Below, piece by piece: positions 12,526 to 24,831 of a stretch of DNA of 64,000 nt. The stretch covers positions 3,162,001-3,226,000 of the forward strand of contig JBANDB010000004.1 of the NCBI GenBank assembly GCA_037576215.1, written 5' to 3'. The stretch comes from Armillaria gallica (taxonomy: Eukaryota > Basidiomycota > Agaricomycetes > Agaricales > Physalacriaceae). The notes beneath the pieces are model-generated. The model saw only the letters and a list, made by a program, of their open reading frames with translations. It did not search any database and was not told the origin of the DNA. The stretch's first letter is position 1. Each line of letters opens with the position of its first letter. The translations under genes and the position numbers were made by a program.

Positions 12526-12731
12526 AGTTTGCACGTCAGTCTATATATGACCGTATCTTAATCGAACTTCTAGCCTATGCAGGCCTATACACGCGAAACG
12601 GGGCATCACCTGACCGTTTTACTTTTCCATTAATTTCAAATTCCAAATTCCACTCTTTGAACCTGTACCACGACTTTCTTTCTCGATCGGTGTCTCTCTA
12701 CAAAACTCTTCCTACCTCAAGACTGGGAGAT

Positions 12732-14660
12732 ATGAACGTGAATTCACTAAAGGTATTTCGTTACCGTTTCCGTTGCCAATAATACCTAATTACCGAATCA
12801 TCAGCGGGCTGCTATGCGCGGATCGCACTATGCTCTAGCCAAAGTTGCAGAGATAGTTGAGGCCGATGATTCCACCTTCCCTCAGCTGCTTCCCGTGTTT
12901 TGCCACAACATTCGTACGCTCGACACGCCTCCTATGGATACAGATGCCACCGTGCGGCATCACTCCTTGGTCATTGCGAAGGAGTGTTTTTGCTCGGTCC
13001 AAGCCAGTCTTAGCAAGAAGCATCGACACGCCAAGGCTATCGTCGACCAAATAGCCGCAGTAGTCCCGCATATCTGCCGCTGGATCATATATTTCTACTG
13101 GTCAAATTTCTAGAACACCCCTACCAAAACGGTATTGACCTCAGAGATCGTGGATTTGTGCAACCAATTCAAAGACACCCTTGTGGCTCTCGTTGACATC
13201 CTTTCTGTCATGTTCGCATCTGTGATGCGCGCCTCTCCGGGCTTTACCAAATGTATGACGCGCGTATGGATTCACTTTGACTCCACTATCGGATCTACAA
13301 CGGCTGCGTCTTACTGGGATGTTGTGGATGTATTGACCTACGATGAATCCGCTGAATCGAATAAAATCCACTCGGGATTTGTGGATGTATTGAATGAGTC
13401 TGCCGACGTCGTCGCATATAATTGCATGCACCGAATCATCCTCGACCTTCAACTCCCTCCCGTTCACGCTGTTACATTGAGAAATCACATTTGCATCCTC
13501 GCGCAATGTTCCACTTGTAGCGATACTCTCGCCGGTCTTTTCTCGGGGCCAAGTCAATGAGATGGTGTTGTCGCCTCATGTCGCATCTCGCGTCAAGGAG
13601 AAACCCCGTAGACATCATAGAGCATTTCCCGACCATGGGTTCTGTCTCGGTGTGCTGCCAGGTATCGGCAGAATCTTTCCAAGATGGTTATTCATGGGTA
13701 GCTGAGGCCTTGGACCATCATCTTCTCGAATCAATCCTCAAATGTCAGCCACTGTTAGACAGTAATGCGGACGTAAACAACAAGGATGACACGGAACCAC
13801 TTCTGCAGAGCTCTCTCGTAGAACTGCTCGACCTAATCAACTCTTATCTCATCTACCGCCCAGTTTTACGAAGCGCTTGAAGATCTATCAGGCACATACT
13901 CGAGACAAGTTTGGAAGATGATTTCGACCAGTATGGTCCATTGTGGGATGCTTGGGATCGACTGCAAGATGTACACGATCTTAGGTGGGAGATGAGGGAG
14001 GATTTAGCGGCGCAGGAGGTCACAAAGTGTACGAATCCGGAGGCGAGTTCAATTTTGTTTGTTTATTCCTGTCTCTTATCTATCTCTCTAGTGTACAACC
14101 CCTGAGCGGGCATTGAGGCGATGTTCAGGCTGCTCTAACGCCTATTTCTGTGACCCGGTTTGCCAATGGATGGCATGGAGGCATGGACACAAGGAATCCT
14201 GTTATGAGCAACAAGATGAGCGTCGAGGTAAGGTGATTCCTTGAGGCGGAGCTGAGCCAGAACTGGCAATACATAGCCGGCTATGCCAAGCGCATCACCG
14301 ACCGAGATACCAGCTTCTACGCAGTGGCTGAATATGACATACGAGTTGACAACTCAATAATCGGAAAGCTACAAACGGATTTTCTGAAGCAGTACAAAAC
14401 GTCCTCGACCTCATTACTGCACTCACTCGTCATATGTTTTGATTCTGTTTCGGTCCCACATACTATCAAGATCTCTACCGCAGACAAATTTATAGACCAG
14501 TGCGAGAGCAGGGCACACTGGAAACGATGGTGGATGATACGAAAGCGCGGAAAGGGTATCTGGTATTTATCAGCGTTCCGAGTGGACGAAGTCCATTCAC
14601 GTCATTTACCGTGGTTGGTGTTCGCTAATCTCAAGTTTCACGTTTTTCGTCTTTTGGTCG
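12732..14660 (+). pseudogene. MYND zinc-finger protein gene, broken (copy 1)
   Basis: A short first exon (12732-12752) and an intron to 12804 lead into a helical repeat-like protein typical of basidiomycete MYND proteins (blocks YALAKVAEIVEADDSTF, LPVFCHNIRTLDTPP, WVAEALDHHLLESIL, LLDLINSYLIYRPVLR). The MYND finger lies at 14028-14202: CTNPE, then after an intron CTTPERALRRCSGC, YFCDPVCQ and HGHKESC, giving all eight ligands. The intron inside the finger begins with GC rather than GT (GAG then gcgagt, about 14043-14091). The gene carries an in-frame TAG at 13111-13113, an in-frame TGA at 13878-13880 and a frame change near 13545-13560. MYND fingers bind proline-rich partners; the role of this fungal family is unknown. 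Confidence 0.6.
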
Positions 14661-15432
14661 TGTGAATACTGAAGGTGCAAGATGCTGACGTCTGTGAAGC
14701 TGATCTTGGAATTCTCTCAGCTTATCCTTCAGCTTCAGTTTTGAAGGGAGCGTTCTGCTATACAGGGAAGACAATTCCCGCACAGGCTGAAATTAACCGC
14801 TGACGAGAGTGGCGTGAGTGGACTGATGCTCGCTTCTATTGATGTAGCCTTTGCCATTCCTCCTGTCTTGATTTCGGTGATTCCTATGGAGACTTTAACC
14901 TATGTGCCCTTCGTCTGTCGCATGGGAGATTCAAATGTCACCGAGCCCCTGGATCCTATAAGCCCGGTGAATGACGTTTCGCTATCGCTCAGGCTTATCG
15001 GGTTGACCTTCCATGACTCGGCCCCGCCTTCTCACTCTGAATCAGTCAGCACGGCCCAGCTGATGAGATTTCTCCCAAAGCTGCTAAAAACTGCTGTTTT
15101 GGACACGAGGCTTTCTTCAAGAATGGTTTGTCTTCGCTGTGCTCCAGGTGACTACCGCTTAGTGGTGGGCAACCGGTGCTCATTTCGGGTAGCTCATCCA
15201 GGGGCGTACGACATCCCTGCGCCAAGGTGGGAGCGTACACTACTGTAACCTCCTTCTATTGCCGAGAGAAGCTTATCATGTCAGATGAGCATCTTGTGCT
15301 GCGCTCAGTTTCTACGCAATAACACCCGAAGACAGACGGAGGTTGTGAAGTTGCTTAAGTAGATGAAGTTTCTGTTTCGTGTATTCTTCTTTCCACCCAC
15401 ACGTCGACCGATAATACTCTGCCACTGATAAA
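14661..15432 (+). other. Unassigned stretch with one open frame
   Basis: Between the MYND relic and the monooxygenase promoter there is one plus-strand open frame, 14814-15248 (144 codons). It begins with a hydrophobic segment but matches nothing I recognise and lacks splice support. It may be a remnant of another gene. Confidence 0.3.
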
Positions 15433-15439
15433 TATAAAG
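15433..15439 (+). promoter_or_regulatory. TATA box of the flavin monooxygenase gene
   Basis: TATAAAG lies 64 bases before the ATG at 15503, in an AT-rich patch. Position and match only. Confidence 0.45.
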
Positions 15440-15502
15440 GAACTATCACAGCTCATCTTCTCGAAACAGGCGCCATCCTGAGGACATTAACCTCTTTCTA
15501 CC

Positions 15503-18417
15503 ATGTTTCGCTTTTTCAGTCGCAAAACCAATGGTACGAAAGGTATCATGACAAGTAACGTTAACGACAATATGTCGATCAATTGGAACTATCTCAATAA
15601 GCCTGGTAAGTTTTCTCGATATCACAGGATTTATGGGAGTACAAGCTCAGATTATTTTCCAGGATTTCATCCGCGACCTTTGCGCATTGCTATGTGAGCT
15701 TTGACGCCTTTATGCTTCTCGGCATGGCTCATCCGGTACATGTTAGCTGTGGTGCTGGGGCCGCTGGGCTGTGTCTTGCCTATAAAATCCTCGAAGCGCA
15801 GAAGAAGGGCGTACTTGGACCAGTGGAGTTTGTCTTGTTCGAGAAAGATGACGGTAGGCATCTTCGTCTGTATGCAAAAGCTTGGGCAACTCATAATGAT
15901 GCTACTTTTAGATTATACGGGTACATGGTGAGAAAAAAGGGGACAGTACCCGGGTACTCCGCACTAGTGACACGCTTCCTTACAGGCACGCAAACCGTTA
16001 TCCAGGTTGCCGATGTACGCTCGCCATTAATTCGTTATGCTTTTTTACACTAAGGCTGAGACGTTGAAGGTGACAATCCAAGTGCTTCCTACCAATACTC
16101 ATTTGCACCCTACGCAGACTGGCCTGAGTGAGTGTATTACTGTTCTTCGTAGCATCCTACTCACATGTCATTTTGAAGATATTATTCCTCTGCAGCGGAA
16201 ATCAAGAGATATTTCAAAATATTTGCCCAAAAATTCGGGATTGTTCCTTTCATTCGGCTCCGACACAAAGTCACGGCAGCTATCTATGACGAGACTCTTG
16301 GAATGTGGGACATAACAGTGGAAAATCTGGAAACGTCTCAAGTCGATACGAAGTCCTATGATATTTTTACCCCAGCCACCGGTGTCTTGAGGTAAGAGAT
16401 CAACATTTCTTTGATGTTGAACCTGCTCTTGTGACACGCTCATAGCACTGTTAATCGTCCGGTGATTCCTGGTCTTGAGTCATTCACAAAAGCACCTGTT
16501 CTTCACACTGCCGAGTGGCCTGTCGGTTTTGATTGGCAGAACACTTTCAAAGACGAACGTGTGTACGTTGTGTCATGTCTCCGTTATGACTTATCGCTCT
16601 ATTTTTACATGATCCCACTAGCGCCGTCATAGGAATTGGTTCTTCGGGTCTCCAAACTATCGGTGCGATTGCGCCGTATTGCAAGAATCTCGACATTTAC
16701 GCTAGATCTAAATTTTGGGTCAGTTCTACTTTGAACCCGAGCTCACGTCCTTACCTATTATTAGGTCGTTCCGGTCCTTTTTGGGCCTCAGGGCCGTGAC
16801 TGGCACAACGAGAACTTCTCATGTAATTCTTTGCTACAATCGTGCCCGTACCAATGCCTGATGGTTGTTATTTTCGTATAGACTCAGAAGAGGAGCGAGC
16901 TGATTTTATCAAGACGCCGGAGATCCTTCACCGCCATCTTAAAGAAATTTCTGCCCCCATAAACCATTATTATGGTTTGTTCTCTCTGTGACATTGAAAT
17001 TCTCCAATACTCACTTTGACGTTCCCAGATGTCGTGAGAAAAGGGTCTGAAGCCCAGAAGGTATTCTTTCTGATCAACCTCGCTCTCGGTGATCTTATTG
17101 GTGTACAGAAAATGAAGCAGGCTTCCAGCGATCACATGAAATCGTCTATAGGAGGTAACGGCGTTTTCCAGACGCTAGTGCCCGAGTAAGTTACTGTGAC
17201 ATGTCATTTAACTTATGTCTCTTCGGCGGCGACTGACCTGAATATGATACAGCTTTGCTGTTGGGGTGGGTACAATTAGATTTTTTCATCATTGATGTGA
17301 TGTTCACCGCGTAATGGGTAGTGTCGTAGGCCCACCCCTGGCGGCGCTTTCCTGGAAGCGTATGTTCTGTTCTTGATAATTGGCGCCCAATTAATTTCCG
17401 TCCCAGTCTGAAGCTTTCTACTGTCGAGCTCACCTATAAACCAATCAAAATGGTTACTCCAAATAGTATCATTACTGACGATAGCATTGAACGCCCAGTG
17501 GATCGTATTATCCTCGCGACAGGGTTCGACACAGGTCTCAAACCGAGCTACAAGTTCCTTGGAAGAGACGGCGTTGATCTGCGAGATGTATGGGCGCAGC
17601 GACCAAGGGGTTTGAGTTTTCCTTACATCCGGTGCCATGCCTAATTAATACGCCCAACAGCCTATATGTCAATGGCCGTCGCCGGATTCCCCAATATGTT
17701 CCTCATGGGTTGTGGTCCTGGAATAACGTATGCCAACGGGTCACTGTTACCTTGTACGGAGGCACAAGCAGACTTTGTCGTCGCTTGCTTGTACGTTCAG
17801 AGGATTCGTCAATGATCGTAGTTTACTCAACGAATCCGAGGTCCAAGCTACAGAAGCAAGATATAAAAACCATGGAAGTTAACAAGGATGCACAGGACGA
17901 GTATAATATCCAACAAGAAGGTTGGTTTTTTTTATTCATACTTAGCTAACTCTGTTACTGACACAGCCGTTGGCAGCGGTCATGAAAGATCTCGTATTTG
18001 TACGAACATTCTCGAGAACTGAGGGCATGCTTTGAATATTTATGTAACAGACCGAACCTTGTTCCTCCTGGTATAAAGGCGGCAAGGTGGATGGTGAACC
18101 GGATGCAATCTACGCTGGTAGCAGTACGTTTTCAATGACGGATGCGAATGTGAATTGCTGACTCATACGGTTCCAGCTCTTCAATTCATGGAAATGCTAG
18201 CTTCGCCTCGGTGGGAGGACTGGACGTTCGTCCCGTTACATCGCAATCGCTTCTCCTACTTGGGAAACGGGACTTCCACTGTGAGTGTATCGTGCAGAGT
18301 AAGACGCACTCTTATGTTGTACTTTAGGTCGAGGCTACCGGAGGCGACAGAGCGTACTACTTCACAATCGAAGGGGTGAGAAACGCTCTGAAAGCCAGTG
18401 ACTATCAAGGCGATTGA
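15503..18417 (+). CDS. Baeyer-Villiger-type flavin monooxygenase (610 aa, 21 exons)
   Basis: Exons joined in phase: 15503-15605, 15663-15693, 15747-15853, 15912-15927, 15986-16014, 16070-16127, 16179-16391, 16446-16562, 16622-16718, 16765-16822, 16882-16974, 17029-17185, 17253-17265, 17322-17359, 17407-17609, 17661-17790, 17841-17920, 17977-17999, 18051-18123, 18177-18280, 18328-18417. The FAD site is ICGAGAAGLCLAYK (residues 45-58), then YTGTW and YPGC. The class fingerprint is FTKAPVLHTAEWP (residues 199-211). The NADPH site is VIGIGSSGLQ (227-236). Later blocks are CRRPTPGGAFLEA, ILATGFDTG and GCGPGITYANGS. Such enzymes insert one oxygen atom from O2 next to a ketone or oxidise heteroatoms, using FAD and NADPH. 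The substrate is unknown. The fingerprint has Lys where Gly is usual. No stop or frame break is seen, so the gene looks functional. Confidence 0.9.
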
Positions 18418-18495
18418 GTAAGCAGTGATCTATTCTCTTTCTGCTGTCCGAGCATTATAGGGTTACAGCTACATCTGTGTATATTAAACGTACAG

Positions 18496-19234
18496 ACTAC
18501 CGTGTGCAGAATATTTGTTATGATTGCAAGTGAATGCGATACGGTTCATATGTCTTACATCACCCTGATTTACGAGCATATATAAGAAACAAGCCCTCCT
18601 TCTGGTATTGCGCTAAATGTTCACGAGCGTACTGGCAGCAGTCGGACCTAATGCCAAACCAGTTCGGTGTTCTGGACGCCGGCTTCTGCTTATACTGCTC
18701 TTCAGCGCCATGTCTTCGAGACATGTGTTTGGCACAATAAGCTCGCTACAAAGCATCACCGTCCAACCTATCTGATTGGAATGTTGCATGAGTGTCGGTA
18801 ACGTAAATACGCCCCTTTCGACTTATTCACAAGCGGCGTTTTTACGAAGCAGAGCCTACCGCCACCTTTCTCGCACACCTTCACGTAATGCTCCAAGCGA
18901 TCCTATCTGCGTAACTGATATCCAGCTTCGGTACTATCTTTGTGTAATCGAGTGCGACTACAAGCTTGTGAGCCTCCGCGCTGGGATGACTACCTAGTAC
19001 CGAGATACTTCTGTCGTAAGCTGGCCAGGGTATCCTATATCGCTTTGAACGTAAGTTATGACAAAGAGTTCGTCACGGAGTGACATGGGCAGGGGCAGTC
19101 CATCTGAAGAGTCATGAGACCTCGACAGTTCAAAGCCTACGCTCGTTTCCTGCTAGGGAGCAAAGTCGACAAATCTCATGGTGGTATTTCCAATTCTACT
19201 TTTGACATTCGATGGAACAATAAAAGACCCTCTG
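18496..19234 (-). pseudogene. C-terminal part of a MYND-type gene (copy 2, left locus)
   Basis: Read on the minus strand this segment matches the plus-strand segment 34601-35320 over its whole length, with small indels, ending where the two diverge near 19234. It contains the region downstream of the MYND finger, but the finger itself (34589-34676 in the other copy) is missing. Together with the minus-strand open frame 21000-20212 it appears to be one old gene cut by the foldback repeat in between. Frames are broken, so it cannot encode a full protein. Confidence 0.5.
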
Positions 19235-19990
19235 ATTCGGAGCACGCAAAGGTGGTTGGGGAGTAGATACGATTTGTTTTCGGTCGTTGTATGTACTAGT
19301 CTTGGGTAGGGAGCCGCGGCGCAAAAAAGCCACTTTTAACGGAATTTCAATGCCTGGTTAGGCTCCTGTATACATTGGGCAAGGAAAATAAATGATATAA
19401 TGGTAGGTGAGGTGCACGAAGCTCGAAGAAAAATTTACGCTGCAGTACCAGGGTTTAGACAATCATTGACACCTTGCGGGATTGAACACTCAACGGCCCC
19501 AAAAAAGTACCCCAGTGTTAGTCACACTGACTTACAGAACAGGTTGTTTCCACTCTGTCACTGGGGTGCTGATTATGTGTGTCACTACCTAGTCTAGGTG
19601 CTGTCCTGAATTGAACTGATTTAGTTTGTGTATGCAGTAATAGTAGCGACATTCAGGATCAGTGCCCTGGTGACAGAGTGGAAACAACCTGTTCTGTCAC
19701 CAGAGTGCTATTTTTGGGCCGTTGAGTGTTCAATCCCGCAAGGTGTCAATGATTGTCTAAACCCTGGTACTGCAGCGTAAATTTTTCTTCGAGCTTCGTG
19801 CACCTCACCTACCATTATATCATTTATTTTCCTGCCCAATATATACAGGAGCCTAACCAGGCTTTGAAATTCCTTTAAAAGTGGCTTTTTTTCCGCCGCA
19901 CAAAGTGCGGATCCCTACCCAAGACTGGTACATACAACGACCGAAAACAAATGGTACCTTCTCCCCAACCACCTTTGCGTGCTCCGGATC
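19234..19990. repeat. Foldback (long inverted repeat) element
   Basis: The left arm, about 19234-19598, is the reverse complement of the right arm, about 19638-19990, with a loop of roughly 40 bases. Landmarks in the right arm are GACAGAGTGGAAACAACC near 19671, CTTCGAGCTTCGTGCACC near 19786 and ACCACCTTTGCGTGCTCC near 19968; each has its complement in the left arm. No long open frame is present, so it is non-autonomous. One arm also occurs alone at 33469-33883. It sits inside a MYND-type gene. Arms of this length make a stable hairpin, and a transcript would form double-stranded RNA. Confidence 0.75.
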
Positions 19991-20228
19991 TTAAGTATAT
20001 TAGATTTATTGCATTGTACATGTCTCAGCACCCTTTCCTCGCTGTCAGGCCTCCCCCGTGACAGTATCTGACAATGAGAACTAAATGTATTACTTGTACA
20101 CAGGACATCGAGGCCTTTGAAATCATTTAAATAGCTGAATCTCAGACGGCAAGCTGGACTCCGGCACCACGCTTGAATTTGAATCTCAGCGAGGTCTGAC
20201 CGCATCCACACCTATAGTCCAAATGCCG
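19606..20228. repeat. Direct duplicate of 33469-34110
   Basis: This segment (the right foldback arm plus about 230 further bases) matches 33469-34110 in the same orientation. Shared landmarks include the start AGGTGCTGTCC and the distal block AAATCATTTAAATAG with TTGAATTTGAATCTCAGC. The match ends at about 20228 and 34110, each time right beside MYND-gene sequence. An AT-rich stretch (19990-20110) differs between the copies. Confidence 0.7.
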
Positions 20229-21000
20229 GGAAATCCGATAGAAGGGGTAGCACATCCAATAGATAGATCGATTGGCAAAGAAGATGCCGTTCATGACTGG
20301 TGTGCAGAAGGTGGAGAGGGAGAGGAACGTATAGACTCCTTCGAATCCGTGCACAGAAAAATCTGGGCTTTGGATTCGGGCGATGACATGCGAAATGCAG
20401 CGCGACAGCTCGAGGAATAGTGGAGATCGTTTTCGTGAAAAGACGCGTCACGGGGTCTGAGACGCCGACGACTACGTGGTATAAATCTCGAATCCGATAG
20501 TGAGTTTGGTCCGGAACGTAGCATTCGTTTGTTTTGACCCAGAGGTGAATGGCATTACGCGCTAGAGGTATTGTCATGATTCCTTCGATGAAACCAGTGA
20601 ACATGCGTATCTTGCTAATAATGTCGGAGATGCCGTGTACTATGGGCCAGACATTACTGTTGTCGAGATCGTCGACCTGCTGAGAGTAGATGACAGAGAA
20701 CAGAGATGACATCGGATTATGGACGACTCGAAGTCGGACAGGCGAATCTAAGCAAATATTGATGGTTCGAAAACATGTGTCGTACAGGATAACTTTTGTC
20801 GGGTCGTACAGTGTGTTGATGGAAGGTAAAATACGAAGGTGATGTTTGACGACGACTATAAGGTGAGGCCAGATACTTGTACCGCGGAGAACCATTTGGC
20901 CGAGTTCTTCTGTGGCGGAGGGGCACCCTTCCAGAGCTGATCTCTGTTGAACGAGTTTGATAGCGAGTGGAAATACTAATTTCGACACTTGCCTTTGCAA
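20212..21000 (-). pseudogene. N-terminal half of a MYND-family-like protein
   Basis: A clean 262-codon minus-strand frame. Blocks such as ATEELGQMVLRGTSIWPHL, NVWPIVHGISDIISKIRMF and FIEGIMTIPLARNAIHLW resemble the helical N-terminal region I associate with basidiomycete MYND proteins (recalled pattern). The frame stops (LLSDFPAFGL) where the duplicated repeat segment begins, and the matching C-terminal part lies beyond it at 19234-18496. I infer one gene transcribed leftward and split by the foldback element. A short upstream exon ending near 21001-21031 is possible. A truncated but still expressed protein cannot be excluded. Confidence 0.45.
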
Positions 21001-21408
21001 AATTCATACCGGGAGGGTATTTCTGCATCAAACGGTGCCGAAATATCTGTAAGGGTACCGAAGAGGTGATCTTTAAACCGTTCGAATAGACACACAGAGG
21101 ATGTCAGTTTTATATTCGAGTCAACAGAGGTAGCCAAGAGGTCACAGAATGGTCTGCCACAAAGCAGGGGAACCGCCGGGGCTCAGCGCTCAGCGTTCAT
21201 GGAGGTAGATTGTAGCGCAGAATCCACGAGAATGCCGGCCCTTAATCTTGCACGTGATGCCAAGGCCACCCGAGGGTAACACAGCCAAACAACCGCCTGG
21301 CCAGGAATTTGACTGCGGTGAGTGGCGTCGAGATGCCTATCATTGCTGGCACTACTGCGACGACGACAACGAAGTATTTGCTGTACTTTCCCCACCGTTG
21401 AAAGTTAA

Positions 21409-23010
21409 ATGGCACACTCAAGCAGCCTCAATGTGCGTGCCTTCAACACCCCATCCACCGGTAGACTCAATTCCTTACAGCGAGCGATTGAAATCGTCCA
21501 AAAAGCCGTTGAGGACGATTCGAATAAGAACTACCCCGAAGCGCTAAAGCGTTACATGCTAGCTTTAGAATTTTTCATGTTAGCATTGAAATGTGCGTCT
21601 ACCTTGTAATTTTATTTGTAAAACTTCAACTCCGCGGCATACAGATGAGAAAAATGACAAGGCCAAGGCGATAATCCGAGTCAAAGTTGACGAATATCTC
21701 TCTCGGGCAGAGTTGTTGGAGAAGCATCTCACATCGCAAGGAGAAGGGCGCACCGGGACATCCGCTACTGTCGTCGGTTCCGGAGGCGTTGGTGCTCTAG
21801 GGAAACGGTGCACATACATTTGCATCTATAGTATTCTTGGACTTATTCATCATGTCCCCAAGGAAAAACAATGACGAAGACGATCAAGACGTAGAGGTCA
21901 AGAAACTGCGGGCAGGACTTTCTAGCGCTATCCTTTCCGAGAAACCTAATGTCCACTGGGACGATATCGCCGGTCTAGAAGGAGCTAAGGATTCGTTGAA
22001 GGAAGCCGTTATCTTTCCCGTCAAATTTCCTCAGCTTTTCACCGGTAAACGCACTCCATGGAAAGGTATCCTATTGTATGGTCCCCCAGGAACTGGCAAG
22101 TCATATCTCGCCCAGGCCGTCGCAACGGAAGCCAAGAGCACCTTTTTCAGCATCAGCTCCAGCGACCTAGTCAGCAAGTGGCAGGGAGATTCCGAGCGGT
22201 GGGTCGTTGAAGCCCTCTCAATGTTCATGTCCTAACATTCTGCAGGCTCGTCAAACAACTATTCGAGTTGGCGCGCGAGTCAAAACCTTCAATCATTTTC
22301 ATCGACGAGATCGATTCTCTAGCTGGCTCACGAAACGAGGGCGAGTCTGAAGGCTCAAGGCGAATTAAGACGGAACTATTGGTGCAGATGAACGGTGTTG
22401 GGCAAGATAACACTGGAGTGTTGATTCTGGGTGCGACAAACATTCCGTGGCAACTAGACAGCGCAATCAAGCGTCGGTGCGTGCCCTTTTATCCATGTCT
22501 ACCCTCCCGTCTCATGTTCTATTAGGTTTGAAAAGCGAATACACATCCCTCTTCCTGGTGCTGAGGCTCGGCGACGGATGTTCCAACTTCACGTCGGTTC
22601 CACACCTTGCGACCTCACAGCCAAAGACTACCGGATGTTAGCCGACAGGACCGAGGGTTATTCCGGTTCTGATATATCCGTCGTTGTTCGTGACGCACTG
22701 ATGCAGCCTGTGCGCAAGGTGATAGGAGCGACGCACTTCAAGCGTGTTGAGACAAAGTGGACACCGTGTTCTCCGGGTGATCCTGATGCTGTAGAGAAGA
22801 CGTGGTCAGAGCTAGAGTCGCACGAACTGAAGGAGCCTGAGCTGAAGTTGAATGACTTCTTGAAGTCCTTGGAGACCGTGCGGCCCACTGTTAGCGAGGC
22901 TGATACGCGGCAGCATGCTGAGTGGACCAAGGAATCTGGTGTGTTCCATCTCTCTCAAAGCCTTTGTAATGGAAGCTCATCGTTGATTGATAGGTAATGA
23001 TGGCGCGTAA
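21409..23010 (+). CDS. VPS4: Vacuolar sorting AAA ATPase Vps4 (447 aa, 6 exons)
   Basis: Exons in phase: 21409-21592, 21645-21807, 21863-22198, 22246-22476, 22526-22938, 22994-23010. The N-terminal MIT domain (residues about 10-75) binds ESCRT-III tails. It is followed by a linker and the AAA core. Walker A is GPPGTGKS (189-196), Walker B IIFIDEID (244-251) with D248 and E249, sensor-1 region ILGATNIPW, and the arginine-finger region AIKRRFEKR. The beta domain and C-terminal helix end in WTKESGNDGA, compatible with known Vps4 ends. Length matches yeast Vps4 (437 aa). The ATPase disassembles ESCRT-III at endosomes and during membrane scission. This is a conserved housekeeping gene and a useful anchor for synteny. 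No defect is seen. Confidence 0.95.
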
Positions 23011-23491
23011 TGGACTGCGTATTGTATATCCATTTGATGTAACAATAGAGGTGGATTCTCTGTATACCCATTGGTTTACGATTCTATGTTCGTCTGTCCA
23101 GACAGAGAACTGTCTCACCTACTTACTGATTCTGCAACGTGCTGTTTCGCTATTCATTGACAGCTGTGCTACGCAGGCACGCAGTACGAACTTCGTAGCC
23201 CAGCAACGGGCACCCATCAGAAGCTTCCATTAAAGTGAAGGCAATGAAGTGCAAGAACCGGGGCTTTTACACAACTGGCATCGCCCTTCCACGAATGAAG
23301 TCTTCGAAGCCACGTCCTGCCTTCTAGACCTGTCGCGCAGCATCTGTCTTATGCGTTTCGGGCTCTTGGCAGCAAAACCGAGTCATCATTCCAATCCTAG
23401 TGTGTTACAATGTGCTTTCCGACCATATGCACGAGTTAATATCTCATCTGGGGCTGCAAGCGCTAACTGCATCCAACCATATCGCAGGCGT

Positions 23492-23763
23492 TTACGGGTT
23501 CTTCATTCCGCCGGGACGATACCTACCAATAGCGCAGTCAGTACCGTGAAGCGGCACTGATGCAGCTCTACTCACCACCTCCACCCGATTGCCAACCAGG
23601 GCAACCCAAAAGCGACCGTGGCAAAAGGGATCAGCTTGTATTTGAAAGCGCTCTTGTTGGTGTATGAAAAGGGCAGGTGCTACAGGACAGGACGGTAAGC
23701 GAGACTGTGGATGGGGAGCGACGAGCGACATACATGGGTCGGGTGGCGAGCTAGTTCTTTCAT
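23492..23763 (-). CDS. Cytochrome c oxidase subunit COX7C/Cox8-like (54 aa)
   Basis: Three exons on the minus strand, 23763-23734, 23679-23576 and 23522-23492, sum to 55 codons with stop. Both introns have good sites (GTATGT ... CTGTAG; GTGAGT ... GGTAG). The protein core HLPFSYTNKSAFKYK, then a single hydrophobic helix (LIPFATVAFGLPWLAIGW), fits the short COX7C family (yeast Cox8): an LPF...NK motif before one membrane helix. It ends in RPGGMKNP. In mitochondria this subunit sits at the edge of complex IV. The N-terminus (MKELARHPTH) is shorter than the usual cleavable presequence, so an unseen upstream exon or another start is possible. Family assignment is by motif only. Confidence 0.55.
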
Positions 23764-24831
23764 GGTTGAGGTGGGTGTGTTGCTACATAGGTGTGAGAAG
23801 ACGAGGCTTTTAAAGTCCACGGAAGGTCACCAGACCTATCATCTGAGGGCCTGGATCATGAGGCATTTCCTCGCATCAGCACCCTCCATTCATTCGGGCA
23901 CCCAGTGACTATGCAATCAGATGAGAACCTATACAAAGTCATGTCGGATGTTTTTATGGTGGAGACATTCTGAGACAGGTAAGATTCATTCGCCAAAGGG
24001 AGGAAGTATGTCGTCACGCAACTTCTAGGGATTTGTGGCTGTCGACAAGCCGAGCACTTTGCATTTTCCTTCAGGGTATTGTATGGAATTCGAGGTCGAT
24101 GATTGGGTCGCGGACCTGACGCACCGGTCCGGCTGAACGGAAGGCGGTCAGAAGAAATGTCTACTCCAAGTACTTGGCTAGCAATCCTAGCGCAACCGTA
24201 CTTCATTCGAAACGCTCCGAATTGAACAGTCACTACATTTTGCTTCGATTTTTAGCGCCATATAACTTGAAAGTATGTGCTTCGGTACGACTTGAAAGTA
24301 TGGTTTATCCAGGATATCCCCATCGCCTCATAAATGAACGCCATCAAACGTCGGAATCGAGCGTCTAGAGCTCAAGTAGATGGTCATCATGGTGATCCCT
24401 GATGCGAAGGGGGCGAAATGAGGTAACGGCCGTTGACGTCCTGAGCGATCACTGCCAATATGCCGTTCCTTATTGGTTCTCGTGGAGGCCTAGACGCCCC
24501 GTTGTAACACTTGTTTCTGAAGCGAGAATTCCCCTCAAAGCAGGAAAACTTGAAGTCCCCACGTGAAGCCTTTCTTTGGCGGTCGACGTGGATGTTTGGG
24601 TGGGCATCTCTTCCGGTAGAATCGCTCAACTCAGCCTTCAAACCAAGCCGTCACTGGAATTTTTTTATCATTCCTGCTTCTCAAGTATTTTTCTATTACA
24701 TCAAAACTCTTGGAGCTTTTATCTGCTGATCAATAATGCAACTCGAAAACGTCCGTAGTTTATTCTCTGAATGTCTATGACATCGTACGGTTACCGAGAC
24801 GGTGCCAGGTTAGTATACATGCTCACGAATC
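23764..24831. other. No supported gene
   Basis: Open frames of 60-125 codons occur on both strands (minus 23856-24233 the longest) without motif or splice support. The part next to 24831 is the 3' flank of the amidohydrolase gene. Confidence 0.4.
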
